Origin: Yponomeuta sedellus
Lineage: Eukaryota > Arthropoda > Insecta > Lepidoptera > Yponomeutidae
NCBI GenBank assembly: GCA_934045075.1
Contig: OW203725.1
Location: 16,304,269-16,368,268 of the forward strand
Length of the DNA: 64,000 bases
Direction: 5' to 3'
The position numbers and the translations under genes are program-made. Below the pieces are notes generated by a model, which had not been told where the DNA came from, made no database searches, and worked only from the letters and a program-made list of their open reading frames with translations. Shown here in pieces: positions 32,001 to 47,000 of this stretch. Each line of letters begins with the position of its first letter. Within the stretch, counting starts at the first letter, position 1.

Positions 32001-35000
32001 AATAGTTAATTACAAGACAAAAGTTGATATTTTATATAATACCCTTAAATATAATTGACTCGCCACTGCAGTCTATCCGTATCCATGGTATTTGATACGT
32101 TGCCGAAACGTCACGTCAATGTTTCATGACATAAAATAAAATAAATTACAGGTCAGTTAATAGTTTAACTGGATAAAATATCCATAATTTCGTATAGTCA
32201 AGATCTCATCTCAAGATGACTTCGCTTCAGTTTTATTTTAAACATACTAAGACTATAGGTACCCGTTGTATATATTATAACTATTGGTTTCTGAATTGAG
32301 AATTTCTCGAAATACTTATGTAACGTTCTGTCCCGCTCTTTGCTGAGAAATTCGAAGAGACAGCGCTACAATTAAGTATTTACTTAGCGAGATTCTCAAT
32401 TCTGAAACTGGCCCTATAGATGATCATAGCGACTCATAAAGAAATACCAAGGGTCGGTTTCTGAATAAAGGATAAATAAGTCTCGCGGATGTACCTGCGC
32501 CGATGACCAAATTTTGGATGTGCGGCAAGTTGATCGACCAATTAGATAGTTTCATTTTATGGCAGGCCGCGTGCCTTTGTTGCTATTGGTTGATTCAACG
32601 TCATTGATGCAGGTGACTATTAGTTTGGCAATATTAGCGTGAACGAAATAGGTAGCGCTACTGCGGCAATCAATTCTGCACCTTAACATGCCTTAACCTT
32701 ATCGGTTAAAGATCATGTTGAATGTACTTGTGCTTCGGGTACTTTCGTTACACTTCTTCCTAGTCTGCGAACGTAGATTCCCGAAGGGACTTTAAAAGAA
32801 GGGAAGAGCGTGACGGAACGTTACAGTACTACACATCATAATGTGTAGTACTGTAACGTTCCGTCACGCTCTTTTCCGAGAAATTCGTAGAGACAGCACT
32901 ACAGTTAACTATTTACTTAGCGAAATTCTCAATTCAGAAACTGGCTCCATGACAAAAATGTCTTCTGAGGTCATACTCAATACCGATTGGAACGTTAAGC
33001 GATGGGCCGATGCCCCAATGGTTACATTCAATGAAAGTAATCGTTAACATTCTCACTGAAGTTTCTGTAGCGGTAACGTGACGTAATGCGATATTTATAT
33101 TCTAAAACGTGTAGGTGGCGTACCGGCAAGGTCGCGACTACGTGTATTTACACTTTTTGCGCTCTGCAGTGATGCGCGCGCGTGCCACGTTCGCGCTATA
33201 ATTTTGTTGTCGGAATGTGTGTTCCGTCACCTGTCATCATGATACTGGTAATCTATCGTGTTTCATGTTATTTCGCCTTTGCCGTTGATTCGAATCTAAG
33301 TACCTGCAGGTAACAACTAGCCAACCTTTATTTTAACGTTGCAAAGTAACCTTAGATGTCTTAGATATTATAATACAGTCTGTTAGCTTTTAGAATATAC
33401 CTCGGGCTCTAGAGTAGCCACACTAGTGTAATAGTTTTTCCCCGAAAGCACACTAGTGTAATAGTGTTTTGCTGCTGTTCCTGCTCTGTATAAAACTTTT
33501 CTTCACTGTTTTGAGAAGTTATAAATAACAATACAAAATAAACCTTACCTTAATGCTTTTTCCGCTTCCCTCCGATGGTAGCCGAGGTATATTCTAAAAG
33601 CTAACAGACTGTAGGTACACGCATGTAAAGCCTGTCGTGTTGATAATTGTACAATAAATAAAATCAAAAGTCTGAATCGAACCAACGAGGAAGCGTGTAA
33701 AAAGAGCGTTCTTGACCTAGAAACTTTTTGGTTATCTAAAGTGTAAGATTATTTTTCAACTACTTACGCAAATCATGTCTAGCTATATTTAACAAACGTT
33801 ACTTCTTATTCGGAAATCCAAGGTTTTCGCCCGGGTTTTACGATCCAAAAACCTTGAACGTCAGATTTTCCTTCAGCTATACAATTATTGCATAGGAATC
33901 CATTTCACGTCTCAAGCAATCTTTCTGAGTGACATTATATTGAATTTTGCATAAAAATTTTTGGGGCAATGCTACTGACTTAGTTTGATACTTAGGGCGA
34001 TTTGGGGTGCTAACTAGCGTCACCAATGGAATAAAAATAATAACTTGTTTTATAATGTTTTTATAGTATTTTCTAAGGTTATTTACTCGTCGTAACGAGC
34101 AAATATCCGCGCAAAAACAGTTTTTATTATAATGTTTTTATTTTCAAAAAGTAAACATCATAAATCTTAACATTAGTGGACTACTATTTTTAAAACCTAG
34201 TCTTAGAACCTAGGATCAACAACCTGAAAAGGCCGTTTTTAGCGGAATTCGATTAAACTTCTAGGAATATTGATGCTTAATTTTTGATAAAAAAGTATTA
34301 TAAAACAAGTTGATTTTTATTCCATTGGTGACGCTAGGCAGCATCCCGCTTTAAATAATAGTTAAGTTTCTGCCCTATAACATTTCTGCGTCTATATTGC
34401 ATGTTGTGATCACATCTGGCAGAAAGTGCAACACTGCTAGTATTATTATTTAATGAACTTTTAAGGCCTGCGCAGGCCTTAAAAGTTCATTAAGTTTGTC
34501 TGCGCAGACGAGGGACTTTTGTCTCTAGGGGACAAAAGTCCGTCGTCTGAAAAAAATGTCCTCCGAGTACTTGTCGCGGACTCAACGCCTACGGCTTGCT
34601 GCCATTTGTTCTCCGGAAATGGAGTGAAGCGTACGCTATGGAAGCAAATATGCTGAGATTACATTGTGTTGTAATTTACATGAAATTGAAAAAGAAAAGG
34701 CGTTTTAAAAGAAAACACCGAGCTTGTGTCCAGTCCGGTCTCTTGATGTCCTCGGTAACTTGAGGGACTTTTTGTACGGGGTACTTTTAGTCCTTCGTGT
34801 GCGTTATTCGATACAATTTATAAGAGATCTATATCGACGGACAAAAAAGTATCCGGGGGATAATCCCTCGTCTGCGCAGGCCTCTATGTAATTTTAACAG
34901 TTTTGTGAACCATAACTAAAAGGATTGCCTTCCATAGGCGACTGACTGAGCGCGTGAACGAGCTCATACACACGGAGACAGTCTACGTGGACCGACTCCG

Positions 35001-38000
35001 GCACGTGGTGGAAGACTACATTCCCGAACTGGTTCAGGACGACGTGGCACCAGCCATGCGGCTCCTCAAGCCAGACATCTTCGCCAACATCGAGAGAATA
35101 CATCGGTTCCACAACGAGGAGTTCCTCCCAGCGCTCAAAGAGTGCGAGAACGACCTCAGGAAGTTGGGACAGTGCTTCAGGAGATTCGTGAGTATGATCA
35201 ACTCTGTGGCGAGTGGCAGATGAGGTTCATATATTATATATCGTTCCTATGCGGTAGCAGATGAGGTTCATATATTATATATCGTTCCTATACGGTCCTA
35301 TACGGAAGCCTGAGGAAAGCTGAGTATCTGAGTGTCGTTCAAAAATACCTCAACGCTTGAAAGTGCCAATCCGCGTTGGGCATGCGTGGTAATTAAGCCC
35401 ATTTTTCTAGTTTATTAAATAGGTTTCTGGTACGGAATATACAGGTTTTCTCTAAAATGGCCTATTCCTTAAACTCGACAATAGGAGTTTGTGTTTTACA
35501 ATAAATTTTATTCTCTCTTTTTCTTATATAATGTTTTTTTAATCAGTGATGAAATCTGAATTTCTGAGTTTCGCGTTGGGCACTTGTGGTAATTAAGCCC
35601 TTACTCTCTCTCTCTTAGAGAAGGCCTGTGATCTGTAGTGGGAAGTTTATAGGCTACATGAAAAAATACGAAAGCCACTTAAAGGAAGGTCACGTGCTTT
35701 ACTCATTGGACGGACATCTCATTGATTCAAGAATGTCTCTTGACCTTGATCGTAGGTTTTTCAAAGAAACAATATGTTTTTATTAGTTGACCTTTTTGTG
35801 TGATACACGATGCAAAAACAGATTGATCCGGCCGGCCTCAACTATAGGTAACCGGTTGGTCGCGAAACCCTTGAAACAGATCTTACTAATAGGTATTATA
35901 AATGTGAAAGCTTGTATGCAGGTATGGATCTTAACCATGCCAGAACGACTAAATATAATATCTATAATTTACCTAAATATGAATCGCTGAATGCGTTGGT
36001 AAGCGCAAATCTCGAGAGTATAGCTGAACCGATTTCGCTGATTCTTTTTTTAAAATATTCCTTGAAGTACGAGGACGGTTCTTACGGAGAGAAAAATAAA
36101 AAAAATTAAAACAGCGATTGTTAGGCGGTACGAAGTTCGCTGGGTCAGCTAGTTAATAACAATAATAATAACTTTCACACAACACATTCACTTGACCTGG
36201 TCCCTAACTAAGACACTCTGTACTATGGTATCCAGGCAAGGACGTCACAAACTTGAAAACACATCCAAACTGAGGCCACGACCACGACCTCTTTCTTGGT
36301 AACCAAGAGCCTTAACGGTTAGACGAACGAGGCAGTCAGACGGATTGGGAAATTCGGCACAGAGATATATTATAGTCTGGATTAGCACAAAATTTTTATT
36401 CCGGAAAATACATATCGACATTCCTTCGCGCTATAATCGTGGGTAGCAGCCAGTATAAGAACATTACTGTACCCGACATTAGGACAGCTAAGGATATTGA
36501 GATGTTAACAAGAGACATGCATTTGATTACACTGTGTCATGTGAATATCGACAATGATGTTACTCCTATTAAAATTACTATCTATAACTAGACAGCGAAG
36601 GGCGCACGGGTGTCTAAGACTTTGTTTACTGATAAGGTAATTTCATAAGAAAGTTAAATTTAATGTAATACTAGATGCTCCACAGAATGACAGGCCACTG
36701 ACCTATGTACTCGGTTTATGGTTGAATCATTTAGGCGAGGAGGAAACAACGGTTTGAAGACGTTCGTGATTGAAAATTGTAATTCAGCTCAGCGATTATC
36801 AGCTAACCTTCTAGAAAATACTTGGTTCATCGTGACCTACGCTTTCCGCGGATCACGAATCGCGTTGACCTCCATTGTGTTCCGTACATCTTATTGTAGT
36901 CCAAAGTTCTCCCTATTCTTTCTATTGTAAGAAAAATGCCCTGTCATATCTGAACTTTTGGTTTGCGTAAATAGTGCGCAACGTTTGGGCTCTTTCGTAG
37001 TATGTAGCTATTCACCGTGCCACATAAATTTTCCCTGAATGTAAATAAACTGATGGTACAATGGCCGGCAGATAACTTGAACAACAATCCGCACCGTCCG
37101 AATGACTTTGCGATGGAACACAATCACTTGATCTGGTCCCAAACTAGGATATCCTGTACTATGGTTACCAGGCAAGGACGTCACAAACGAAATATTGTTA
37201 AATATTGATAAATTGTTTACTAGCTGTCCCGGCGAACTTCGTACCGCTACAGAATAATTCTATACGATTCTAGTTACCTTCGCAACGCAATTAATAAATA
37301 TCTAAGATTTTGGCTTGAAAAAATGTTAAGGAAACAATAAAATATCCCACGGGAACGGGAAATTACCGGGATATCAAGTATCCTGTCTCAATTCAGATAT
37401 TTGTCTATCTGTATGCCCAGTTTCATGTAACTCCGTTCAGCTATTGCGTGATTGAGTAGCAAACATCTTCAGGAACTTTCCCATTTATAATATTACTAGC
37501 TGGTGCCCGCGACTTCGCCTGCGCAGGATTAGTATTTCGAGTGGCGTACAAAAGGTTTAGGCAGCGCACGCCAGAATAGCTTGCACATGTTAGATTTTTT
37601 CCTACTTCCTTGACACTTATCGCCATATTTTGGGCAATTTACACAATATCCTCTTAAATTGTAGCCTATGTGTTATTCTGATTTATAAGCTATATTATTG
37701 TAAAGTTTCTTGAAAATCCATTCAGCAGTTTTTACGTAAAAGAGTAACAAACATCCATCCATACTTAAGCCGCGTTTTCCGTCCAATCAGAAGCATTAGT
37801 TTACTCGGATGGCGCACTCGGTCCGAGCGTACTAAGACCGTGAAAACCTGGCTTTACAAACTTTCGCGTTTATAATATTATTGGGACAGTAGGACTTCTT
37901 AAAATTATTAATCACATCTCGCGTCCCCGCCAATGGCCCAAAATACGTCCATGCGAAGACGGAGGCATTGGGTCAAGTTCCTTGTCGGGCATTATAACAA

Positions 38001-41000
38001 ATTGTTGTTAACAAAATGTCTTTAATTATTCACTGATCCTGAGTCATTCATTCATCGCATTAATGAAGGGAATACCCATACCTATTCTTACAAAATTTTA
38101 TTTAAAAGAAAAAACTGTTTTAGTAGTTCAGTAGTACCTACTACCTGAACTACTACTATAGTTTGGCTTAGATAGTAATTTGTTTGAATTGGGACAAGTG
38201 ACTAATTCTGATCCCTGTTTATTTCGCCAGAATACATGCGTGATTTTAAGTATGTATGTATTTAGTTTAATAAATAGGTTTCTGGTACGGAATATATAGT
38301 TTTTGTCTAAAATGCGTTATTTCTTAAACAAGTCAATAGGTGTTTGTGTTTTACAATCACTTTTGTTCTCTTTTTTCTTAGATAATATTTAAAAAATATT
38401 TAGAACAACGCTTACGTCACTTTCATAAAGTTCACTTCAATTTTTTTTTCATGTATTAAACACATCAACATTCGATTTTTTTTCGATTTTTACGCTCTTC
38501 AAATGTCACAGCACCACATTTATAAAAGAATATTCACTTAATTTTGTTACATTTAAAGTTATAAAATAATTTAGCTATCACATGACGCTATGAAACAGAA
38601 AATCGGGAAAACCACCAAAAATAAAATGTGTTATAATGAAAAATTTAAAGCGTAAACCAAATGACAACATCCTATTGACATATTAAGGAATTGCGCATTT
38701 TAGAATTATCTTGTGGTTAGGTAGCTAACTATTCTGCAGAGAATAAGTGAATTGACCACTAAGACACTCTAGAGCCTCGGATACACAGACAGATATGATA
38801 GCCAAGCGGAAATGGCAATGGGTGTCACTGCCTAGAACTAGAACATTTCCATAATTAACTTGTGCGCTGTCTCTAAATACCTACTAAAGATACGTCATTG
38901 CAGATAAATAAATGAATACATGAATACAAGAAAATTTACGAAATAATGATCACGTCAATTTCTCTGAGTAGATAATAATACGTAATGTTGCCAGTTACCA
39001 GCGTCATTAGACACGCACGACGACGCCTTTCGGTCTCACGCCTCGTCCGCGTACAGTCTTTACCCCAATCAATCAGATTCGGGGAAAGTACCGACTATAT
39101 AAGAATATATCTTTTGACAACAAGTTAACCTTGCATTTTTGCTTTTGATTATATTACAAACATGTTGATTATGAAAAAAAAAACGCCTTCGAATTACGCA
39201 CTAGTTAGACCTGAGATTTCCATACGTAGTTTCATAGTTGGGCCAGTGTACGTAGCATCCGCTGTGGTATGTTAGCACTTCAGACACTAGGGTTTCCTCA
39301 CGATGTTTTCTTTCACAGTTAGCGAATGGTTATTGCTAATATAACTTCACAAATGTACATAGTTTTGAAAACAAAGTCATTGGTACATGCCGTGTTCAAA
39401 TACAGCTCCGCTCTAAAAAAAATACGCACTGAACAGAAACTATACTTCGCAAAACACTAGGTGGCGCTGACGGTGTTCTGTATCGCGGTAGGGTTGAGGC
39501 CAAAGATGTTGGCTTCAATGACGTTGATAACTTATATTCTCATGGATCCCACCATCTATCTGAACCATATTTATACGATACCACCTTTGATGGAGTACCT
39601 CAGAGGTGGTCCTACATAAAGAGGCGAGTGCATTTGGTAAAACTAATGTCTAACACAACCGATTCACATCACTCTCCTAATGACTCGCAAGTAATGTAAA
39701 CCGACTGAAGTGTCCCACGCAAATATATTTAGAGATTACATACATATTATACTCCGTGCCAGATACCTTTTCCCTAGACGTAAACAAAACTCTGATAAAA
39801 ATTAATAAATATAATAAAAAGCCGGCTGAGAGCAAGTTTCGTACTACCATAAATATAATATTGCGTCCTTATTCACTTAGCGAAAATAGGTTTTATTTCA
39901 TCCAATTCGGGACCTTTAGCGGAAGTTCGACTCCACGCGGGAGTCTACTCAGGTTTTATTAATTGTTATTACTACATTAATGGACTGTAATCAAACTATG
40001 GCACTTGTACTGTTTTTATGATAGAACATTAAAGAATGTATGGCCACATTTTTTTTTATTAGTTGTTGAGTGGTGATAGCGGAGCGGTAGAAAGCCGGTT
40101 TTTCAATCGGGAGGTTGTGGGTTCGAATCCCAGCATGTAGCAATGACTTGTTTTCTAAGTTATGTACATTTGTGAAGTTGCATTGTGAAGGAAAACATCG
40201 CGAGGAAACCTGAATATCTGAGGTATTCAACTACTTACCTCTGCGCTTGAAATTGCCAATCCGCAGGGTTCAAACCCTTAAAATATTGTCATGATAAATG
40301 ATTGAATATATATCCTTATTCTTATGTAGCCTATAGACCTCCCATTGAAGGGCACAGGCCTTCTTTCAGAGAGATAGTACTTAAACAATATCTTACAACA
40401 TCATCAACCCACTATGTCCCCACCGAGAGGCACGGGTCTCTTCCCTGAGGAAGTTATAGGCCATACTCCCCCATGGGAGCCAAGTCCGGGTTGGTGAAGG
40501 GTTGTATGATAGTGGCGAGCCTTACTGTCAGAAGTTTTGAAGCCGCCCTAAGTTCTCTGACTTGGCTTAACGACTGCCATTACATGACAGCCGGCACCAA
40601 CGGCTTATAACGTGCTTTGCGAAGCCCCGTGCCCCAGAAGTGGGGACATACAAGGGTTGATGTTGATGATGTTTACGTTTTCCAAAGACGCGTTATAAAA
40701 GAAGATACAGTCGACAGCATGTCAATCTTAACAAGCGTGCATTCTCTGCTCGGTTGCGTTACTAACGGGCGAGTTTGTAAATAATACGTAAATGTTGATC
40801 TGCTGTCAACTGTAGGTATCTAATGAATGACCATATAGTTCTGCAATTAAAGACAATAGGAACGGTGCGGTATGCACGACTTGATGATTCATTGTTTTGT
40901 TACTAATTGCGGTCTTTGATTGGGTTAGCCAGAAATTATTTCCTTTTATTGTAATTACTTCTTATTAATGCAGCTTATTAATTTTCAGGAGCAAAAGTTC

Positions 41001-44000
41001 AACATGTACGTGATGTATTCTAGAAATAACAAGAGAGCGACGAGACTGGTGTTTGAACACAAACAATTTTTCCAAGTAAGTTGTGGTCATTTGGTTCTTT
41101 ATTATAACATAATATTTACGTACAGGCACATACATAGGCCATTGCTTCTGGCCCCACACTAGGATACCCTGTGTCGTGGGAACCTAAAACAAGGACATCA
41201 TAAACATGTAAACATCTAAAACCTGAGTTTTTTTGTCCCAGCCGGGTTCGAACCCGGGACCTCTTGCATGGTAGGCAGATGCGCTACCGCTGCGCCACAG
41301 AGGCCGCCGATTATTATTTTTATTTAATAGGCAAGCCAACGGCCCTCTTATAAAACACTTTTACTTTATTAGGGTTTAACAGTTTCAGCCTTAATTATGG
41401 TTGCCAATTATGATCGTACCTAAGAATTACTACAGCTTTTTAGTATTATCTTAGTATTTACTTCCATGATGGGCGGGTGACAGTGCAAAACGCGCTTTTT
41501 TGCCTTCAATTTAAACGCTTGTTCACCTTGTGGAGGACTTTCAAAATCCTTTATAGATTTTTCATACGAAGGAAATTAATTGATCTATAAGCCATTGAAC
41601 GGATTGCGAAATTTGAAATGCAGATAGTGATTATGATGTAGGCATCGGCTAAAAAGGATTTAATAACAAAAGGAATTGATCTTAGGAGGGGCTGCTTCTC
41701 GCCCGACCAGTTTTACGTTGCCTGCTCTAGACTGAGCTCTAGGCAGACTGAGTCGTGTCTCACGTAGTAGTTAGTTAGTTAGACCTGAGATTTCCGCCTC
41801 ATAGTTGAACCATTGTACGTAGCAAGCGTTGAGGTACTTTAACACTTCAGACACTAGGGTTTTCTTAGGATGTTTTCCTTCACCGTCAGTGAGTGGAATT
41901 GCTACTATAATTTCATTAAGGCACATAGCTAAGAAAACAAAGTCATTGGTACATACCGGGGATTGAACCCACTACCTCCCGATTGAGAAGCTGGCGTTCT
42001 ACACCGCTCCGCTACCACCGCTCGTGTCTCACGTAGTATAAAAGAGGTTAAGAACATCCAGTGAACACAAAACACGTAGCCATAGCCCCTGTTCTCGGAT
42101 TTAACAATAAAGACACGAGTCGTTTTAAAAAAAGGTTTCCTCGAAAATAGCTGCGAAAAGCGACATAAGCTTAATTGAATTCTATTTTTCGGTATATTTT
42201 TTTGTGATATATTTCACATGCAAAAATTCATCTTTAACTTATTTAGAATCACTTATCAACAAAAAACGCTGACGAAGTGGCGATCAAAACCAGTGTATAA
42301 TATGACTGAATTGAGTTTTCCAGGCAAAATATAAAACATTTACACGATGGAAAATTCGAATATGTTGTTATAGCAACCTAACGTATGAAGATTTATACAC
42401 GATTTATTTTGTAATATCCACTGCCTGGGATTTGGGAATATTAATATTGCCACTTCCTCTGAAGTAGGTCCCTTGTGGTACATTTACCGTAAGTAATTCC
42501 ATAGAAATCGATGTCTAAGCTGAAGCTGTCTGTTTTTGATGTCGTACAATTTAACAACCTCTAGTTAAGTTAAGTAGCAAGACAAGTTACCGCAAAAACT
42601 AAATCGATCGCTCTTTCTTATCATCGGCCGCCACATATGAGTGATGTCTCGTAATGTCCGAGTGTACAGTCTATTTATCCTCACTTGTCCCATAAAGTAA
42701 GCAGGATTCTAACCTCTAAATTGACATTTGCTACCAAAACTTTATATTTTCATCCAAGTTCATGAACTTCGTTTATAAAATTGGCAGCCTGTTATATAAC
42801 CTAGTGTCACAGGTTACATCATTTATCGGAATATGACTGAAGAGTCTAGAGTTTAACTGTTCCCTGAGAGAGTTTACAGAGGCTGTTTTAAATGTGCTAT
42901 GTTATCCGTAATGGGATAGTTTGTTTATTACATTTTCCGTTTAGGTGTTTTGTAATTTTCTATGTTGTATTACAATATTTATATTAACAATTTTAGTTAT
43001 AAGTTTAATGATGTACCTAGTGTTAGTTTATCCGCTGTAGTAGCTTGATTTTGCAACTAATTGTAAGTTAATGTTCCTGCACTATCGAATTAGGTAAGCC
43101 TGTAATGGTAGTGTGATGTATATACAAATAAACTTTGCCGGTTGAATCTTGTTTACTAAAATGGGCAAGTAAGAATAAATAGACTGTACCTGCGCTCACA
43201 CGATGGCGTATGGTTCTGACGATGTAAATTGGACTCTATGCCTTACCAATAATAAGCAGCCTTTATGTGTCCTACAGGGCACAGGCCTTCTCTGAGACAG
43301 AGAGTACGATTGCTCATCGCGGGTTGGTGGTTTCAATACCTAAGGTTGGTGAATACTCTCGGGTTTTCTCACGGTGTTTTCCTTCAAAAAGTGATTGGTA
43401 TTGCTGCTTCATATTTGCAAATGTAAATCTAAGAAAACAATGTCATTAGTCCGTGCCAGGATTTGAACACCCGACCTCACAAATGTGCGATCCACGGCTA
43501 ATAAACATAGTTTGATCAAGGGCCTAATCAAACCCACCCAAATTCCGAGTGACTCCAATAATTTGTCAAGTCCAAATGTCAAATATAAAAAAATACTTTT
43601 TGACTTTTAGACGATTGAAATAGTATAAGATTTGATGGCGGTAACATAGGAGTAATATAGGGGGTAATATAGGTACCATATGTGCCAAATACTGTCGAAA
43701 TCCTGAGGCCTGCGATAGTAATTAGTATGGAATTTGACAGACGATTAGATTCATTCAAAAGTTAGGCGCGTAATATAGGAGCTGATGTCGAAATATCATT
43801 GTAATGCGAACATGGTTGAGTTCATGACAGTGCTTTAACAGTTAACTTGAGTTAACTTGCTAAGCATCTCATCTATCTTTTACGTTTCCATACATTTAGT
43901 TAAATCAAGAATTGCAACCTTTACCCGGTGCTTTATGGTTTCGTTTCAACGTATGCCATTTCTGAAGCGAAAACTGCTTCACACCCGCGTTCATAGATTT

Positions 44001-47000
44001 ATTTATTTATTCAATTAATTTAGATACTATATTGTATATTGTTATTACAGTCACTCGCAGTGAGTAAGGGACGAACACTACCTACTTGTAGCCGTCCACT
44101 TCCTTGGTATATTAGTCACACAATTATAACGCGTAATATGTCTATAGTATCAGTTCTCATATCATTTGCGTTTATTGCCCCTAGTGTGAATCGTCAAAGC
44201 GATGTTTGACGTAAGTACGTGGGCGCGTCGTGCATTGCTATATAGTGCTATAGTCTGTTAGCTTTTAGGCCGGTATTACAGAACGATGCTCAAGCACAGA
44301 TTGATCTCAGATCGCCCAATCATTACTTGAGCGCTGAATCGATGCTCAAGCACTCCCTTTATTTTCAACGTAGATAGAGTAGAACTATAGATCAAGGCAC
44401 AGTGTAACCGATTTTATATCGGTGAATATTATTTGTTTGTGTGCGTGTATGTTGCCACAGTAAAAGTGAATTGCCATAATGTGGGGTAAAATATTTCAGT
44501 CGTTCATAGGCCATGAATAAAAATGCAGATTTAGTTTTGAATTTTATTAATCATACAACATATCTGACAAAAACGTGGCAAACGTTTTATAAACAATTGT
44601 CATTTTGTATAATTAAAAATACGTTTTATTTTAAACGTTTAAATTTTACAAGTTACGGCGCTTAGGGACGCTATCTAGGACCACCAATGGAATACAATCA
44701 TAAACTGTTTTATTAATAAGTTTTTTTCATATAAAAATTCACCATATAAAAATTCTTTCGAAGGGTACCTCAGACCACCAAAATGTACATTTTGTCGAAA
44801 TGTAGAGAGCATATTCGAGCATTTGATGTAGGTGACCAGTTCTCTCTTCTAAATGCTAGCACCCATTTTTCCAGAAAAGGACTATTTTGAAGAAATCTGG
44901 AATAGAAACATTGCTAATATTAATAAATATTGTAATACATTAAAATATAATAAGTAATAACTTTAGTATTCCTTATTATTCGCGATACTCATACATAGTT
45001 TTATATTGAACGGGTCGATTATTTATAAGTTTTTTTCATATAAAAATTCACCATATAAAAATTCTTTCGAAGGGTACCTCAGACCACCAAAATGTACATT
45101 TTGTCGAAATGTAGAGAGCATATTCGAGCATTTGATGTAGGTGACCAGTTCTCTCTTCTAAATGCTAGCACCCATTTTTCCAGAAAAGGACTATTTTGAA
45201 GAAATCTGGAATAGAAACATTGCTAATATTAATAAATATTGTAATACATTAAAATATAATAAGTAATAACTTTAGTATTCCTTATTATTCGCGATACTCA
45301 TACATAGTTTTATATTGAACGGGTCGATTATTTATAAGTTTTTTTCATATAAAAATTCACCATATAAAAATTCTTTCTAAGGGTACCTCAGACCACCAAA
45401 ATGTACATTTTGTCGAAATGTAGAGAGCATATTCGAGCATTTGATGTAGGTGACCAGTTCTCTCTTCTAAATGCTAGCACCCATTTTTCCAGAAAAGGAC
45501 TATTTTGAAGAAATCTGGAGTAGAAACATTGCTAATATTAATAAATATTGTAATACATTAAAATATAATAAGTAATAACTTTAGTATTCCTTATTATTCG
45601 CGATACTCATACATAGTTTTATATTGAACGGGTCGATTATTTATTAGGGAAATAAGGTAATTACGTTTTACCTACTAAACAATCGCGGCTAGACGGTATT
45701 GTACGAGATTCATTGATACAAATTCAAATTTGAATTCTAGACTGAATTCAAGGGCACAGTGCTTGCGGTAGAATGCACAAAAAGACCGAAAGGGTTCTTG
45801 CGATAAATTCGAATTGACACATTTTCTGCTGAGTGGAATGAGTGCTGAAAAATTATATGGGCAACAAGTCACATAGGAAGGCGATTCAGCTATCTAACAA
45901 AGCAACAGGATATTATATTTGATAATTTAGTGCTGTAGCCGTAATGTTTCTGTGTATATTGTTTTGATTATAGATTTTGATATCAACCCTTGTATGTCCT
46001 TATCCTTGGGGCACGGGTCACTTCCTGCATCGCAGTAAGGTAAGGCCATACTCACCCGCAGGGGCCAAGCCCAGATTATAGTTTTAGATACATTGATTTT
46101 TAATAACGATACATTAAGTATTAAAGATTCATAATATATTTTGATTACGTTTGTAACTTAATATCTGTACAAGGACAAGCCGTCGAAGTCTGGGACTTCG
46201 AGTTAAGTAATGATCACGCAGCGTTACCAGATATACGATTTAAATCGTATTCATACGATGTTTTGCATTTCTTTTGCATGTACGATCCAAGGGCAGAAAT
46301 CGAACGTAAACATACGACGTTTTTTAGATTTCATTCAACCAAAGTACTAATACCAACATAGCACGTCACTATTTATTCTTTTACTTACAAAGTACCAACC
46401 CTTAAGGTAAATCTAACTAATGTTAGACGTTACCGGTTACTCGTTTTTGTGACACAGATTATGAACGCTGCTTCAGTTCAGTCAATCTTATTAAAACAAA
46501 GATCCCAAATAGGCTGAGCAATGAAACTCTAAACGGCACACTTTTGGCAAAACAACATATTAAGGGCTTTGGGTGTTGTGAGGATTTTTAACAAACAAGA
46601 GCAATAATATTAACATTACAGTAAAACCCTCTATGGGGATAAATAAAAACCTAAAAATTGTGTGTTTATGTTTAATCGATTGTTTACTTTAAAGTAATAA
46701 TACAAAGGTTTTGAAAACGTACTGTTTTCCGGGATTTTCGACATAAACGGATGGCAACATTTTTTTACTCTTCGGTTTTTTAGGTTAGGAAAGCAAATTC
46801 TATTAAATTGCTTTTCTTACGGACTAGTTGCAAAGCTACTAGTTGAAACTTAACTAAAATTCTCAACTTAAGGCAACTTTGGGCTTAACAATAATTGAAA
46901 CAGAATCATTACTTACCTATGAAAGGAAACTTCCCCCAAAGCTCTTTCTTAACGATTTCTGCATACGAGTACACTACAATTCACCATACTTTCTCTATTT

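Larger units (their letters stand above)
29098..34937. other. RhoGEF intron 1
   Basis: No coding signal. It holds several MITEs (30424, 32286, 32804, 33376, 33992, 34498) and the rearranged repeat 31490-31730, listed or mentioned separately. 29100-30400 is unassigned. Confidence 0.5.
35188..40988. other. RhoGEF intron 2
   Basis: No coding signal. A short direct duplication (GCAGATGAGGTTCATATATT at 35215 and 35258) lies just past the donor. Then SINE and Helitron-like pieces, a paired repeat (35410-35540 with 38260-38410, AATAGGTTTCTGGTACGGAA) and unassigned DNA, chiefly 36360-37100 and 38420-39190. Confidence 0.5.

Noticed and set aside
41230..41306. Functional tRNA gene on the minus strand
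   Set aside because: A well-kept A box and B box, but joined to a SINE body found elsewhere; the anticodon arm does not form a clean 5-bp stem.
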